From NCBI RefSeq assembly GCF_018613855.1, contig NZ_JAGGPK010000030.1:138945-202944 (forward strand): DNA of 64,000 bases, given 5' to 3'. A model generated the notes under the pieces. It was given only the letters and a program-made list of their open reading frames with translations, was not told where the DNA came from and did not search any database. The position numbers and the translations under genes were made by a program. The first letter of the stretch is position 1. Each line of letters begins with the position of its first letter. Shown one piece after another: positions 8,417-17,102 of this stretch. The stretch is from Arthrobacter sp. ISL-30 (GTDB lineage: Bacteria > Actinomycetota > Actinomycetes > Actinomycetales > Micrococcaceae).

Positions 8417-8824
8417 TTAACCCAGGAGCTCCTGAATCTCGGAGCGGGCGAACATGTTCGCCGCCTCACGGGCGGTGGGCCTGCCGGCGTCGGGATCTGC
8501 CCCGGCATCCAGCAGTACGCGCGCGACGTCCGTAAAGCCCTTGAAGACCGCCCCCGCGAGGGGCGTCTGTCCGCGGTCATTGGCCGCGTTGGCGTCGGCC
8601 CCGTGATGCAGCAGCAGCTGCACGGTCTCAGCATGGCCGTGGTAAGCGGCGAGCATCAGCAGTGAGTCTCCGGACGAGTTGGTCATGGTGGCGGGCGCCC
8701 CCGCATCGAGGTAGCTCCTCAGGAGGGCTGTGTCGCCGTCCCTGGCCGCGTCGAAGAGCGTGTGGGCCAGGGCCAGAATTTCCTCATCGACTCCCGTGGA
8801 TTCCGGGCCTGCTGCGTCGCTCAT
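8417..8824 (-). CDS. Ankyrin-repeat protein
   Basis: 135 residues. After a short acidic N-terminus there are three to four ankyrin repeats (about 25-130): GDTALLRSYLDAGAPATMTN, then GDSLLMLAAYHGHAETVQLLLHHGADAN, then GQTPLAGAVFKGFTDVARVLLDAGADPD, ending in a degenerate cap. Ankyrin repeats bind protein partners; none is evident. No signal peptide, so cytoplasmic. Its ATG overlaps the stop of the YgfZ gene by four bases (ATGA), implying coupled translation and perhaps joint action. Confidence 0.88.
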   Translation of the reverse strand: MSDAAGPESTGVDEEILALAHTLFDAARDGDTALLRSYLDAGAPATMTNSSGDSLLMLAAYHGHAETVQLLLHHGADANAANDRGQTPLAGAVFKGFTDVARVLLDAGADPDAGRPTAREAANMFARSEIQELLG

Positions 8825-9906
8825 CTGTGGGGTCCCTTCAGGAATCCGGACTGGCGTCCGACCACCTGTCCGGCGTCGGGCGCAACGATTACTTCCTGGG
8901 CGGCCGGATAGGGCTCCGCGCCGTCCATGACCGTCAGCACTTCCTCCGGGGCCACTGAGCGTTTGATGACAGCCAGCCCGACAGGCCCCATCTCGAAGTG
9001 CTGGGCCACAGAGGTCAGCGTACCCACCCTGCGCTCTCCGGCAAATACGTCACTCCCGGCGGCGGGCAGGGTGTGCTGCGAACCATCAAGCTGGAGGAAC
9101 ACGAGCCTCCGCGGAGGATGGCCGAGGTTGTGGACGCGGGCGATGGTCTCCTGGCCCTTGTAGCAGCCCTTTGAGAGGTGCACTGCGGTGCGGAGCAGGT
9201 CGAGCTCATGCGGAATGGTCTTGTCGTCTGTTTCTGCACCAAGGCGCGGACGCCACGCGGCGATGCGGAGTGCCTCGGCGGCCATGCTGCCCGCCAGGGC
9301 CCGTCCTTCGACTGCTGCTTCAAGTTCCTGGGCGGGGATGAGGTATTCAAACCAGGGCCTGTCCAGCCCCGGATGGGTCCCTTCCTCAATCGCACTGTAG
9401 GAGTAGCCGCCCGGGGCAATATGCGGCCAGGGATCTTCCCAGACGAGCTTTCCAGCCCACTCCGGAACAGCCTTCGTTGATCCCAGGACGGCCCAGTCGG
9501 CAGAGACGTCATTGATCTCCACCCGAAGCATGAACTTCATCTTGTTCAGCCACTCGGCCAACGGGGCGGCTTCGTCCGACTCTACGATCAGCCAGGTCGT
9601 GTCGCCGTCGTCCACCACCCGGGCATCGAATTCGATGCGGCCCTGGATGGTAAGCAGGAGCAGCTCGCTGGAGGCGCCCGGCTGCAGGTTCGCCACCTGC
9701 TGGGAGGAAAGCGTGTTGAGCCAGCTGAGCCGGTCCGGGCCGCTCACCGTCACCATTCCGCGGTGGGAGAGGTCGACGACGGCGGTCCCGGCCGCCAGGG
9801 CGCGCTGCTCGCGCAGTGGCTCGCCGTAGTGGGCCGCGACGCCGGCGTCCAGGCCGCTGGCTTCGACGGCGCCAGGGCGCGACAACAGTAGGCTCTTGAT
9901 AGTCAT
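8821..9906 (-). CDS. ygfZ: YgfZ/GcvT-like folate-binding protein
   Basis: 361 residues. The family is related to the glycine cleavage T-protein, binds tetrahydrofolate, and helps maintain certain iron-sulfur enzymes. The signature K-G-C-Y-x-G-Q-E is present as KGCYKGQE at about 246-253, with the reactive cysteine kept. The N-terminal segment (VDLSHRGMVTVSGPDRLSWLNTL) matches the GcvT-like fold. Length is usual for actinobacterial members. AAGGA lies about 14 bases before the ATG. Followed with a four-base overlap by the ankyrin gene. Confidence 0.9.
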   Translation of the reverse strand: MTIKSLLLSRPGAVEASGLDAGVAAHYGEPLREQRALAAGTAVVDLSHRGMVTVSGPDRLSWLNTLSSQQVANLQPGASSELLLLTIQGRIEFDARVVDDGDTTWLIVESDEAAPLAEWLNKMKFMLRVEINDVSADWAVLGSTKAVPEWAGKLVWEDPWPHIAPGGYSYSAIEEGTHPGLDRPWFEYLIPAQELEAAVEGRALAGSMAAEALRIAAWRPRLGAETDDKTIPHELDLLRTAVHLSKGCYKGQETIARVHNLGHPPRRLVFLQLDGSQHTLPAAGSDVFAGERRVGTLTSVAQHFEMGPVGLAVIKRSVAPEEVLTVMDGAEPYPAAQEVIVAPDAGQVVGRQSGFLKGPHR

Positions 9907-9987
9907 ATGTAGTAGAAGTCCTTGATGGCTGGCGATATTCCGGCTTTTCGAAAGCGTTTGCGGAATGCCGGCCGGAGCGAACGGCTC

Positions 9988-10587
9988 CTAGCTGAGCCTG
10001 TTGAGTATTGCCGAAGCATGGGCTTGCAGCGACTTGCCTCCGGCTGCGACGTCCCAGCGCCAGAGCAGGTTGCCTTCCACCAGGCCGTAGATCCGGGTGG
10101 CAGCCGTGTATTCCTTGGAATGGCTGCCGCGCATCACCATGTCCGTACTCAAGCTGATCTGCGGGCCCTTAATCTGGCCGTAGTAGAGCTCCGAGATACC
10201 GCCGGGGTGGGAAATGGACACGGAAATGTCGAACCCGCCGTCCTTGTTCCTGCGCGCCTCGACGTCGTCGGCGCTTTTCAGCACGGGGACGATATCCGCG
10301 GGAACCAGGCCTGGACCGCCGTCGGCCTCCAGCAGTTCCCGCTCAAGGGCCCAAAAACCAATCTCCACGGTGAGGGGGCGCAGCTTTGTGCCGTCCTCGT
10401 CGCTGAGCCAGCTTTCGGCCCGGTATTGCAGGTACGGCAGGCCGTTGTGGGTGAAGGAAACATGCTGGATGAAGTGTTCGGAATCCTCTTCGCCGCTGCC
10501 CAGCCGTCCACGGCCCTCCCACTCACCAATGAGCCAGGAAAGAGGGACGAGTTCGGGGGTCAGGTCGGTTGGAATCTCTATAGGCAC
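9988..10587 (-). CDS. Nitrobindin-like FABP-family protein (heme-binding beta-barrel)
   Basis: 199 residues. The N-terminal block SWLIGEWEGRGRLG carries the G-x-W-x-G-x-G motif of the nitrobindin/THAP4-like group (formerly DUF1794), a small beta-barrel that can bind heme b. The following FTHNGLPYLQYRAESW and the near C-terminal VEGNLLWRWDVAA agree with that family. Actual heme binding is not provable here. The start is GTG at 10587 after GAGG. It lies between the 37-aa peptide gene and ygfZ on the same strand. Confidence 0.8.
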   Translation of the reverse strand: MPIEIPTDLTPELVPLSWLIGEWEGRGRLGSGEEDSEHFIQHVSFTHNGLPYLQYRAESWLSDEDGTKLRPLTVEIGFWALERELLEADGGPGLVPADIVPVLKSADDVEARRNKDGGFDISVSISHPGGISELYYGQIKGPQISLSTDMVMRGSHSKEYTAATRIYGLVEGNLLWRWDVAAGGKSLQAHASAILNRLS

Positions 10588-10623
10588 GGCAACAACCTCG
10601 AACGAAGCGCTGTGTTCAGTGGG

Positions 10624-10737
10624 CTATTTCTGGCCTTTGAACAGCCGGTAGACAACGAATCCGGCAAACCATGCCATGGCCAGGCCGGCAATGCCGAGCA
10701 GAACAAGGAAGAAAATTTCAAATGCAAGTACGGACAT
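10624..10737 (-). CDS. 37-residue single-pass membrane peptide
   Basis: A short frame reading MSVLAFEIFFLVLLGIAG, then LAMAWFAGFVVYRLFKGQK before TAG. It is one long hydrophobic segment with a basic end, so N-out/C-in insertion is likely. GGATGG precedes the ATG, and the gene fits neatly between two same-strand genes (16 bases after the upstream stop, 36 before the next start), which argues that it is real. Function unknown; no named family recognised. Confidence 0.62.
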   Translation of the reverse strand: MSVLAFEIFFLVLLGIAGLAMAWFAGFVVYRLFKGQK

Positions 10738-10753
10738 GATGCCATCCTAACCG

Positions 10754-11488
10754 CTAGGAGATAAGTAGTTTGTCTATGAAGTAAGCGAGGGATCCGACAG
10801 CCCACACAGGCGCGATTCCCATCCCCAGCACGGCCGGCAGGTTCAGCCTGCCGCGCCGTAGGATGGCCATCCTGCGGAAGCTCACCAGCACTGATCCCAG
10901 GACCACGCCCACGACGGCGGCGGGCAGGACCTCGATGTCGGACCAGACCAGCCCTGCCAGGGGAGCAACGAGGCCGGCAAGCACAATCCCGAGCGGAGCG
11001 ACGATCCGGTCCGGCAGGCGCAGGAGTCCTGCCATCAGTGCCACGGCCGCGCTAAGCCCGGCTACGAGCACCATTTCCTTGACTCCGGTGAACCGTGCAC
11101 CCGCTATCCAGCCGGCGCCAAGGCAGTTGAGGAGGACTCCGGCACAGCAGCCGAGGGTGGATTCCAGCCGCTGGGCCTGGCCGGTTCCCCTGATGAGCTG
11201 GACCACGAAGACGGCAATGACCCCCATGGCAATGAAAGCCGGCGTCCAGTCAAGGTATCCGGGCGGAGGCAGGTAACTGGCGGAAACGGCCGAGCCAATT
11301 CCGGCCAGGCCGATGACGGCGGCAAGGGTTTTCTTTGCAGGGACGGCCAGGAAGTGCGGCCACCCCGCGCCAATTGCCGCGGCTGCGAGGACTCCGACGG
11401 CGAGCATGACCTCGCGGGTCCCGAAAGTGCTGGCCACAATGACAGCCAGTGCTGCCAGGCCAATCACCCCGATACTCCACGACTTCAC
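10754..11488 (-). CDS. Multi-pass membrane protein, permease-like
   Basis: 244 residues with about eight hydrophobic helices spread over the whole length (starting WSIGVIGLAALAVIVAST, ending GMGIAPVWAVGSLAYFIDKL). No catalytic or transport motif can be assigned. It is the first gene of a leftward series that continues with the 37-residue peptide. I can say only that it is an inner membrane protein conserved in style with actinobacterial permease-like hypotheticals. Confidence 0.7.
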   Translation of the reverse strand: MKSWSIGVIGLAALAVIVASTFGTREVMLAVGVLAAAAIGAGWPHFLAVPAKKTLAAVIGLAGIGSAVSASYLPPPGYLDWTPAFIAMGVIAVFVVQLIRGTGQAQRLESTLGCCAGVLLNCLGAGWIAGARFTGVKEMVLVAGLSAAVALMAGLLRLPDRIVAPLGIVLAGLVAPLAGLVWSDIEVLPAAVVGVVLGSVLVSFRRMAILRRGRLNLPAVLGMGIAPVWAVGSLAYFIDKLLIS

Positions 11489-11802
11489 TACGCCCCCCGA
11501 CCTTATTGTGACCCCGACCTGTAATACCGGCCCCGCGGGGCCTCGATCACCGTCTCCGGTGGCTGAGCTTGTCCAAACCCCGGTTTCAATCCTGCCTTAT
11601 GTGTCGTACGAATGCCGCAACGGACTCACAGCCGTCATCAATCCGCGTCTGCCCATAAGCCGTTAGGTATACTCAGAATTCAACTACGCTTCCCGCCGCG
11701 GTTGCCCGTTACAACGGGTCAGTCATGACGGAGAGCCGGTACCGGCCGGTGAAAGCCCGGTTCAGACGCCCAATGATGCGCGGACAGCCCTTTGGAGGAA
11801 CT
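11489..11802 (+). promoter_or_regulatory. Intergenic region upstream of glnR with candidate -10 box
   Basis: 314 bases without a convincing gene. TATACT at 11668-11673 is a near-consensus -10 element that would give glnR a leader of about 120 bases; no clear -35 was found. A degenerate copy of a 22-base dispersed repeat lies at 11559-11580. The remainder shows nothing I can name. Confidence 0.4.
11559..11580 (+). repeat. Degenerate copy of a 22-base dispersed repeat
   Basis: The sequence starting GTGGCTGAGCTTGTCC matches the reverse complement of 51442-51463 at 19 of 22 positions. The two copies lie 40 kb apart in unrelated intergenic regions. Confidence 0.55.
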
Positions 11803-12501
11803 ATGTCGCACATCCTGCTCCTGACGAACAGCACCGGCTCATCGGTGGACATCCTGCCTGCCTTGGAACTGCTGAACCACAGGGTCCACATTCTGCCGGC
11901 AGAGCCAACGGCGCTGCTCGAAACCGACCCCACCGACATCGTGTTCCTGGACGCGCGGAAAGACCTCGTCGGCGCCCGTTCCCTGACGCAGCTGCTCAAG
12001 GCAACCGGACTCAGCGCACCCCTCATGCTCATCCTCACGGAAGGCGGCATGGCGGCCGTATCCTCGGCTTGGTCCGTGGATGACATCGTCCTCGATTCCG
12101 CCGGCCCCGCCGAGGTCGAGGCCCGCATCCGGCTCGCGGTGGCACGCTCCGTCCCCGAGCAGGAGGACACCCAGAGCGAGATCCGGGCCGCCGGCGTCGT
12201 CATTGACGAGGCCAGCTACACGGCGCGGGTCAACGGCCAGCCGCTGAACCTGACGTTCAAGGAATTCGAACTCCTCAAATACCTGGCACAGCACCCCGGG
12301 CGAGTGTTCACCCGCCAGCAGCTGCTTACCGAGGTGTGGGGCTACGACTACTACGGCGGCACCCGCACCGTTGACGTGCATGTCCGTCGGCTTCGTGCCA
12401 AGCTCGGCGCGGACCACGAGAACCTGATCAGCACGGTCCGTAACGTCGGCTACCGGCTGACCCTGGTGCGGCTGCCCGAAGACGAACTGTCCGAGGCCTG
12501 A
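11803..12501 (+). CDS. glnR: GlnR, OmpR-family global nitrogen regulator
   Basis: 232 residues. The opening [20 protein letters not shown] and the segments [13 protein letters not shown] and [20 protein letters not shown] follow actinobacterial GlnR closely. It is an orphan regulator: the expected phosphorylation-site Asp is D50, but the N-terminal acidic pair of a normal receiver is replaced, so it probably works without a kinase. The winged-helix domain spans about 140-230 ([20 protein letters not shown] through [15 protein letters not shown]). GlnR controls glutamine synthetase, ammonium transport and nitrate assimilation. GGAGG precedes the ATG at 11803. As in Mycobacterium, mshD follows. 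Confidence 0.92.
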   Translation: MSHILLLTNSTGSSVDILPALELLNHRVHILPAEPTALLETDPTDIVFLDARKDLVGARSLTQLLKATGLSAPLMLILTEGGMAAVSSAWSVDDIVLDSAGPAEVEARIRLAVARSVPEQEDTQSEIRAAGVVIDEASYTARVNGQPLNLTFKEFELLKYLAQHPGRVFTRQQLLTEVWGYDYYGGTRTVDVHVRRLRAKLGADHENLISTVRNVGYRLTLVRLPEDELSEA

Positions 12502-12544
12502 GGCTGGACGCACACGAACAGGCGGCAACACACAGACCACAAAT

Positions 12545-12581
12545 ACAGCAGGTCCGGACTCCCAGAGCCCGGACCTGCTGT
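12545..12581 (+). terminator. Rho-independent terminator of glnR
   Basis: A 13-bp stem (ACAGCAGGTCCGG at 12545-12557 with 12569-12581) closes an 11-base loop and is followed by GTTTTCAGTTTTCC. It separates glnR from mshD, which has its own promoter. Confidence 0.88.
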
Positions 12582-12585
12582 GTTT

Positions 12586-12786
12586 TCAGTTTTCCTGGTG
12601 GAGGACATACGGGTCGAACGTATCGATGCCACCCCACTGGTGGATCCCCCTCGCATCCGTCTTCAACGAGCCGGACGAGATATAGACCTTACACGCCCGC
12701 AGGCGACCCCACAAATCCACATCCCACAAATCGGCGCACGAAAACCGGCCCGGGACAGTTAGCCTTACTGCATGAGTCCTGCACAT
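12586..12786 (-). CDS. Doubtful 66-residue frame opposite the mshD promoter
   Basis: An open frame begins MCRTHAVRLTVPGRF and ends FDPYVLHQEN. The last 35 codons have G/C-rich third positions like real genes of this genome, and the tail looks protein-like, but its start would lie inside mshD and there is no ribosome site. It may be the C-terminal remnant of a lost gene or chance. I do not recognise the family. Confidence 0.2.
   Translation of the reverse strand: MCRTHAVRLTVPGRFSCADLWDVDLWGRLRACKVYISSGSLKTDARGIHQWGGIDTFDPYVLHQEN
12760..12765 (+). promoter_or_regulatory. Leaderless-type -10 element for mshD
   Basis: TAGCCT stands six bases before the ATG at 12772 and no ribosome site is present, as expected for a leaderless message. 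Confidence 0.5.
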
Positions 12787-13737
12787 CCGGAGAAGTGGCC
12801 CGTGCTCGTCGTCAAAGGCGCCGTCGATGAGGAACTACTGAGGGACTACACGTCGCTCGCCTCTGCCGCCGAAGAATCCGACGGGAATCCCCCGATATCG
12901 GAACAGACCTTCGTGATGCTTCGCGGGGTCGACGACGGTGACCACACGGTGTTGTCATGGGCAGCCTACGCTCCGGATGAGGAGTCTGATCCGGCGACGG
13001 CCCAGGACCTTGCGGGGTTCGCCGTCGTCGATGATGCACCCGACGGAACCGGCGTGCTGGAAATCGCGGTCCACCCGAGCTACCGCAACCAAGGCGTGGC
13101 CGGTCGCCTGCTCGGAGCCCTGCAGGAAACGCGCGGTTTCGATGGCCTGAAGGCTTGGTCTCACGGAAACCATGAGGCCGCCGCGGGCCTCGCTTCCCGT
13201 TACGGCTACGCCCCGGTAAGGAAGCTCTGGAAGATGCGGCTGATGACCTCCGTCTCCCAACTGCCAGAAGCCACTCTCCCCGAAGGGGTGACCCTGCGAA
13301 CGTTCGTCCCGGGCCAGGACGAGTCGGCGTGGCTGGCCGCCAATAAGGCTGCTTTCGCCCATCACCCTGAACAGGGCTCGATGACCCGGGCCGACCTGGA
13401 GGCGCGCAAGACCGAAAGCTGGTTTGACCCCAAGGGCTTCCTGCTCGCAGAAAACGCCGATGGGGAACTACTCGGCTTCCACTGGACCAAGATTCACCCG
13501 CGACACGGGGATCATCCCGCCATCGGAGAGGTCTATGTGGTCGGAGTGACCCCGCAGGCGCAGGGAATGGGCCTCGGCAAGGCCCTGACGGTGGCAGGAA
13601 TCAGGCATCTGGAGGACCAGGGCCTGCACGCCGTCATGCTGTACACCGACGCCGACAACACGGCCGCCGTGAGGCTCTATCACAGCCTCGGGTTTGTCCG
13701 CTGGGATGTCGATGTCATGTACGGTCCAGCTACCTGA
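12772..13737 (+). CDS. mshD: Mycothiol synthase (MshD)
   Basis: 321 residues, two GNAT domains in tandem, the architecture of MshD. It acetylates Cys-GlcN-Ins with acetyl-CoA, the last step of mycothiol synthesis. The C-terminal active GNAT domain has GEVYVVGVTPQAQGMGLGKA (acetyl-CoA loop QAQGMG) and ends with AVRLYHSLGFVRWDVDVMY, typical of the family. The N-terminal domain contains its own loop, YRNQGVAGRLLGAL. The protein is cytoplasmic. The ATG at 12772 has no ribosome site but a TAGCCT six bases upstream. Neighbouring glnR is conserved in Mycobacterium (Rv0818-Rv0819). Confidence 0.93.
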   Translation: MSPAHPEKWPVLVVKGAVDEELLRDYTSLASAAEESDGNPPISEQTFVMLRGVDDGDHTVLSWAAYAPDEESDPATAQDLAGFAVVDDAPDGTGVLEIAVHPSYRNQGVAGRLLGALQETRGFDGLKAWSHGNHEAAAGLASRYGYAPVRKLWKMRLMTSVSQLPEATLPEGVTLRTFVPGQDESAWLAANKAAFAHHPEQGSMTRADLEARKTESWFDPKGFLLAENADGELLGFHWTKIHPRHGDHPAIGEVYVVGVTPQAQGMGLGKALTVAGIRHLEDQGLHAVMLYTDADNTAAVRLYHSLGFVRWDVDVMYGPAT

Positions 13738-13791
13738 GATCCGGGCCGCAAGCGCGGGGGTCTGTCCCCTGTGCTCGAGCGCGTGACATCT

Positions 13792-13822
13792 TTGATTCCA
13801 CGTCTTCAATTGCTTGTAATGT
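13792..13822 (+). promoter_or_regulatory. Candidate promoter of ppk
   Basis: TTGATT at 13792-13797 with TAATGT at 13817-13822 (19-base spacing) in the gap between mshD and ppk. Spacing is on the long side, so this is tentative. Confidence 0.35.
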
Positions 13823-13854
13823 TGAAGGGACCCGTCCTAGCCAAGGAGAAACCA

Positions 13855-16104
13855 ATGAAAACGGACTCCGTCGGAACAGCAACTGCTGAGGCGAAGGGTG
13901 CAACCTTACCCGCGCGCTTCGGCTCTTCGGAAGTCCCGGCTGCCCGCGCAACCCAAGACCGGATCGATATCCCGGAGTTTGCGCCGAACCTGGAACCGGA
14001 AGGCGACTTCAGCCCGGACCGCTTCCTGGACAGGGAACTGAGCTGGCTGGCCTTCAATGCACGGGTCCTGGAGCTTGCCGAGGACCCCGATCTTTTCCTC
14101 CTTGAGCGGGTTGGCTTCCTTTCGATCTTTGCCTCGAACCTGGACGAGTTCTTTATGGTTCGGGTCGCCGGCCTCAAGCGCCGGATCGCTACGGGCCTGG
14201 CCGTGCCCTCCCCCGCCGGCCTGAGCCCGATCGAGGTCCTGGAGCAGATCGGTGAGGCCGCGCACAAGCTGCAGGAACGCCACGCCAGGGTCTTCGCGGA
14301 ACAGATCCGTCCCGCCCTCGCCTACGAACACATCCACCTTGTGCACTGGGATGAGCTCGACGACGACGCCAAGCAGCGGCTGGGCATCATGTTCGACGAG
14401 AAGGTGTTCCCCATCCTTACGCCTTTGGCGGTGGATCCGGCCCACCCGTTCCCCTACATTTCGGGGCTGTCCCTGAACCTGGCCGTCGTCGTACGAAACC
14501 CCGTGAGCGACAAGGAACTGTTTGCCCGCGTCAAGGTCCCTGACCAGCTCCCCCGCCTGGTCTCCATCGATGGCCCCCGCGCCGGTGCTGTTCCCGGCCG
14601 CGTGGCCCGGTTCATCGCGCTTGAGGAAGTCATCGCCGTCCACCTGGACAAGCTCTTCCCCGGCATGGAAGTCCTGGAGCACCACAGCTTCCGCGTCACC
14701 CGTAACGAAGACGTCGAGGTTGAAGAGGACGACGCCGAAAACCTGCTGCAGGCCCTCGAGAAGGAACTGCTGCGGCGCCGTTTCGGCCCTCCCGTCCGGC
14801 TCGAAGTCACCACGGACATCAACCCGAACATCCGCTCGCTACTGATCCGGGAGCTCGGCGTCGAGGAATCCGAGGTGTACTCGGTGCCTGCGCCGCTGGA
14901 CCTCCGCGGCCTGTCGGTGATCGCCGGAATCGACCGCGCGGACCTTCACTACCCAAAGCACGTGCCCCACACGTCCCGCTACCTGAACGAGTCGGAGACG
15001 TCGAAGGCCGCCAACGTGTTTGCGGCCATGCGGCGCCGGGACATTCTGCTGCACCACCCCTACGATTCCTTCTCGACGTCGGTCCAGGCCTTTCTTGAGC
15101 AGGCGGCCTCGGATCCTAAAGTCCAGGCAATCAAGCAGACCCTCTACCGGACCTCCGGCGACTCCCCAATCGTGGATGCGCTGATTGACGCCGCCGAGGC
15201 AGGCAAGCAGGTGCTGGCCCTCGTGGAAATCAAGGCCCGCTTCGACGAACAGGCCAACATTTCCTGGGCCCGCAAGCTTGAGCAGGCCGGTGTGCACGTG
15301 GTCTACGGCATCGTGGGGCTCAAAACCCACTGCAAGCTCTCACTGGTGGTCCGCCAGGAAGTGGACGGCCTGCGGCGCTACTGCCATATCGGCACGGGCA
15401 ATTACCATCCGCGGACGGCCCGCTACTACGAGGATCTTGGGCTGCTCACGTCGAACGACCAGGTGGGCGAAGACCTGTCCAAGCTGTTCAACCAGCTGTC
15501 CGGCTACGCTCCGAAGTCCACGTTCAAGCGGCTCCTCGTAGCGCCCCGCTCGGTGCGTTCGGGGCTAATCGACCGCATCGAAACCGAAATCCGCAACTCT
15601 CGCGCGGGGATTCCCGCCCGAGTGCAAATCAAGGTCAACTCCATGGTTGACGAGGCCGTCATCGACGCCCTCTACCGGGCCTCCCAGGCCGGAGTGAAGG
15701 TGGATGTGATCGTCCGGGGCATTTGCTCGTTGCGGCCTGGAGTTCCCGGGCTCAGTGAAAACATCACTGTCCGCTCTATCCTGGGACGCTTCCTGGAGCA
15801 CTCGCGGGTCTTCGCTTTCGCCAATGCGGGAGACCCTGTGGTCTATATCGGCTCGGCGGACATGATGCACCGCAACCTGGATCGGCGCGTTGAGGCGCTC
15901 GTCCAGCTGAACAGTCGCGAGGACGTCAACGTGGTCCTGGACCTGCTTCAGCTCTACCTTGACCCGGGTACATCCAGCTGGCACCTGGACAGCAGCGGCC
16001 AATGGACCCGTCATCACCTGGCCGAGGACGGTACCCACCTCCTGGATGTACAGTCCTGGCTGCTGGCTTCTAGGTCCCGCCAGCGCGCGGTGGCGCGCCG
16101 GTAG
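13855..16104 (+). CDS. ppk: Polyphosphate kinase 1
   Basis: 749 residues. Makes long-chain polyphosphate from ATP and works in reverse. The N-terminal domain opens with [20 protein letters not shown]; the catalytic part holds [23 protein letters not shown], and the phosphorylated histidine lies in [22 protein letters not shown] second conserved histidine block is near [32 protein letters not shown]. Length is normal for Ppk1. I chose the ATG at 13855 because AAGGAG stands seven bases before it. The MutT1-like gene starts three bases after the stop, a pairing also seen in mycobacteria (Rv2984-Rv2985). Confidence 0.96.
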   Translation: MKTDSVGTATAEAKGATLPARFGSSEVPAARATQDRIDIPEFAPNLEPEGDFSPDRFLDRELSWLAFNARVLELAEDPDLFLLERVGFLSIFASNLDEFFMVRVAGLKRRIATGLAVPSPAGLSPIEVLEQIGEAAHKLQERHARVFAEQIRPALAYEHIHLVHWDELDDDAKQRLGIMFDEKVFPILTPLAVDPAHPFPYISGLSLNLAVVVRNPVSDKELFARVKVPDQLPRLVSIDGPRAGAVPGRVARFIALEEVIAVHLDKLFPGMEVLEHHSFRVTRNEDVEVEEDDAENLLQALEKELLRRRFGPPVRLEVTTDINPNIRSLLIRELGVEESEVYSVPAPLDLRGLSVIAGIDRADLHYPKHVPHTSRYLNESETSKAANVFAAMRRRDILLHHPYDSFSTSVQAFLEQAASDPKVQAIKQTLYRTSGDSPIVDALIDAAEAGKQVLALVEIKARFDEQANISWARKLEQAGVHVVYGIVGLKTHCKLSLVVRQEVDGLRRYCHIGTGNYHPRTARYYEDLGLLTSNDQVGEDLSKLFNQLSGYAPKSTFKRLLVAPRSVRSGLIDRIETEIRNSRAGIPARVQIKVNSMVDEAVIDALYRASQAGVKVDVIVRGICSLRPGVPGLSENITVRSILGRFLEHSRVFAFANAGDPVVYIGSADMMHRNLDRRVEALVQLNSREDVNVVLDLLQLYLDPGTSSWHLDSSGQWTRHHLAEDGTHLLDVQSWLLASRSRQRAVARR

Positions 16105-16107
16105 GCA

Positions 16108-17082
16108 ATGGACTTGAAGAGCGATACCCCGCTTCCGGACCAGACGGACCGCCCCGGGGAGGAAATTGCCGTTACCGCCGCGGGAGCCATTCCGTGGCGG
16201 GCCAAGAACGGCGGCATCGAGGTGCTCCTGATCCATCGACCCAAGTACGACGATTGGTCGTGGCCGAAGGGGAAACTTGACGACGGCGAGACCATACCGG
16301 AATGCGCCGTGCGGGAAATCCGGGAGGAGATCGGCCTGGACGTTGGCTTGGGAATTCCCTTGCCGCCGATCCACTACCACGTGCCGGCCGGGCTGAAAGT
16401 TGTCCATTACTGGGCGGCCAAGGTGAACGGTGCCCCAGTGGTTCCTGACGGCAAGGAAGTGGACAGCGTCATGTGGTGCACGCCGGAACGTGCCGCGGAC
16501 TTCCTGAGCAATCCCAGCGATGCGGACCCCCTGGAGTTCCTCACCAAGGCCCACGCGAACGGGGAACTCGACACGTATCCACTCGTGCTGCTGCGGCATG
16601 CGAAGGCCAAGCCGCGGTCCTCCTGGACCAAGGCGGAGGGTGACCGTCCGCTGGCGGCGACTGGTGTCCGACAGGCCCAGGCAGTCAAAGGCCTGCTGCA
16701 GGTCTGGAAGCCGCTTCGGCTGGTCACAAGTCCCTGGAAACGCTGCGTCAGCACCATAGCGCCCTACGCCAAGGTGTCCGGGGCCAAAGTCAAGCTGTCG
16801 GAGAGCCTCACGGAGCAGAGTCACAAGCGCAGCCCGAAGAAAACGGCCGCCACGGTAGAGGGGTTGTTCGACAAACAGCAGGCCATCGCACTGTGCACTC
16901 ACAGACCCGCACTCCCCACTGTCCTCAAGCAGCTCGGCGAGCACATGAGCCCTTGGCTGCGGGACCTGCTTCCCACCTCCGATCCCTACCTCACCCCCGG
17001 GGAAGTCCTTGTGTGCCATGTTTCGCGCGGGAATGGCCGCAGAATTGTGGCATTGGAACAAATCAAACCGTTCGACGACTGA
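16108..17082 (+). CDS. mutT1: MutT1-type Nudix hydrolase fused to a histidine phosphatase
   Basis: 324 residues in two domains. The Nudix domain (about 20-160) has a complete box: G55, E61, R69-E70, E73-E74, G76 in GKLDDGETIPE then REIREEIG. The C-terminal histidine phosphatase domain begins with the RHG-type motif LLRHAKA (about 171) and has LTEQSHKRSP and LCTHRPALP for the later active-site residues. Mycobacterial MutT1 hydrolyses 8-oxo-(d)GTP to the diphosphate and then monophosphate, and cleaves diadenosine polyphosphates. Co-transcription with ppk suggests a role in nucleotide and polyphosphate balance. There is no separate ribosome site of note. Confidence 0.9.
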   Translation: MDLKSDTPLPDQTDRPGEEIAVTAAGAIPWRAKNGGIEVLLIHRPKYDDWSWPKGKLDDGETIPECAVREIREEIGLDVGLGIPLPPIHYHVPAGLKVVHYWAAKVNGAPVVPDGKEVDSVMWCTPERAADFLSNPSDADPLEFLTKAHANGELDTYPLVLLRHAKAKPRSSWTKAEGDRPLAATGVRQAQAVKGLLQVWKPLRLVTSPWKRCVSTIAPYAKVSGAKVKLSESLTEQSHKRSPKKTAATVEGLFDKQQAIALCTHRPALPTVLKQLGEHMSPWLRDLLPTSDPYLTPGEVLVCHVSRGNGRRIVALEQIKPFDD

Positions 17083-17090
17083 GCTGCCAG

Positions 17091-17096
17091 TAAGCT
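17091..17096 (+). promoter_or_regulatory. Leaderless-type -10 element for thyA
   Basis: TAAGCT stands six bases before the GTG at 17103. The intervening TGAGGC could alternatively act as a very close ribosome site. Confidence 0.42.
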
Positions 17097-17102
17097 TGAG
17101 GC

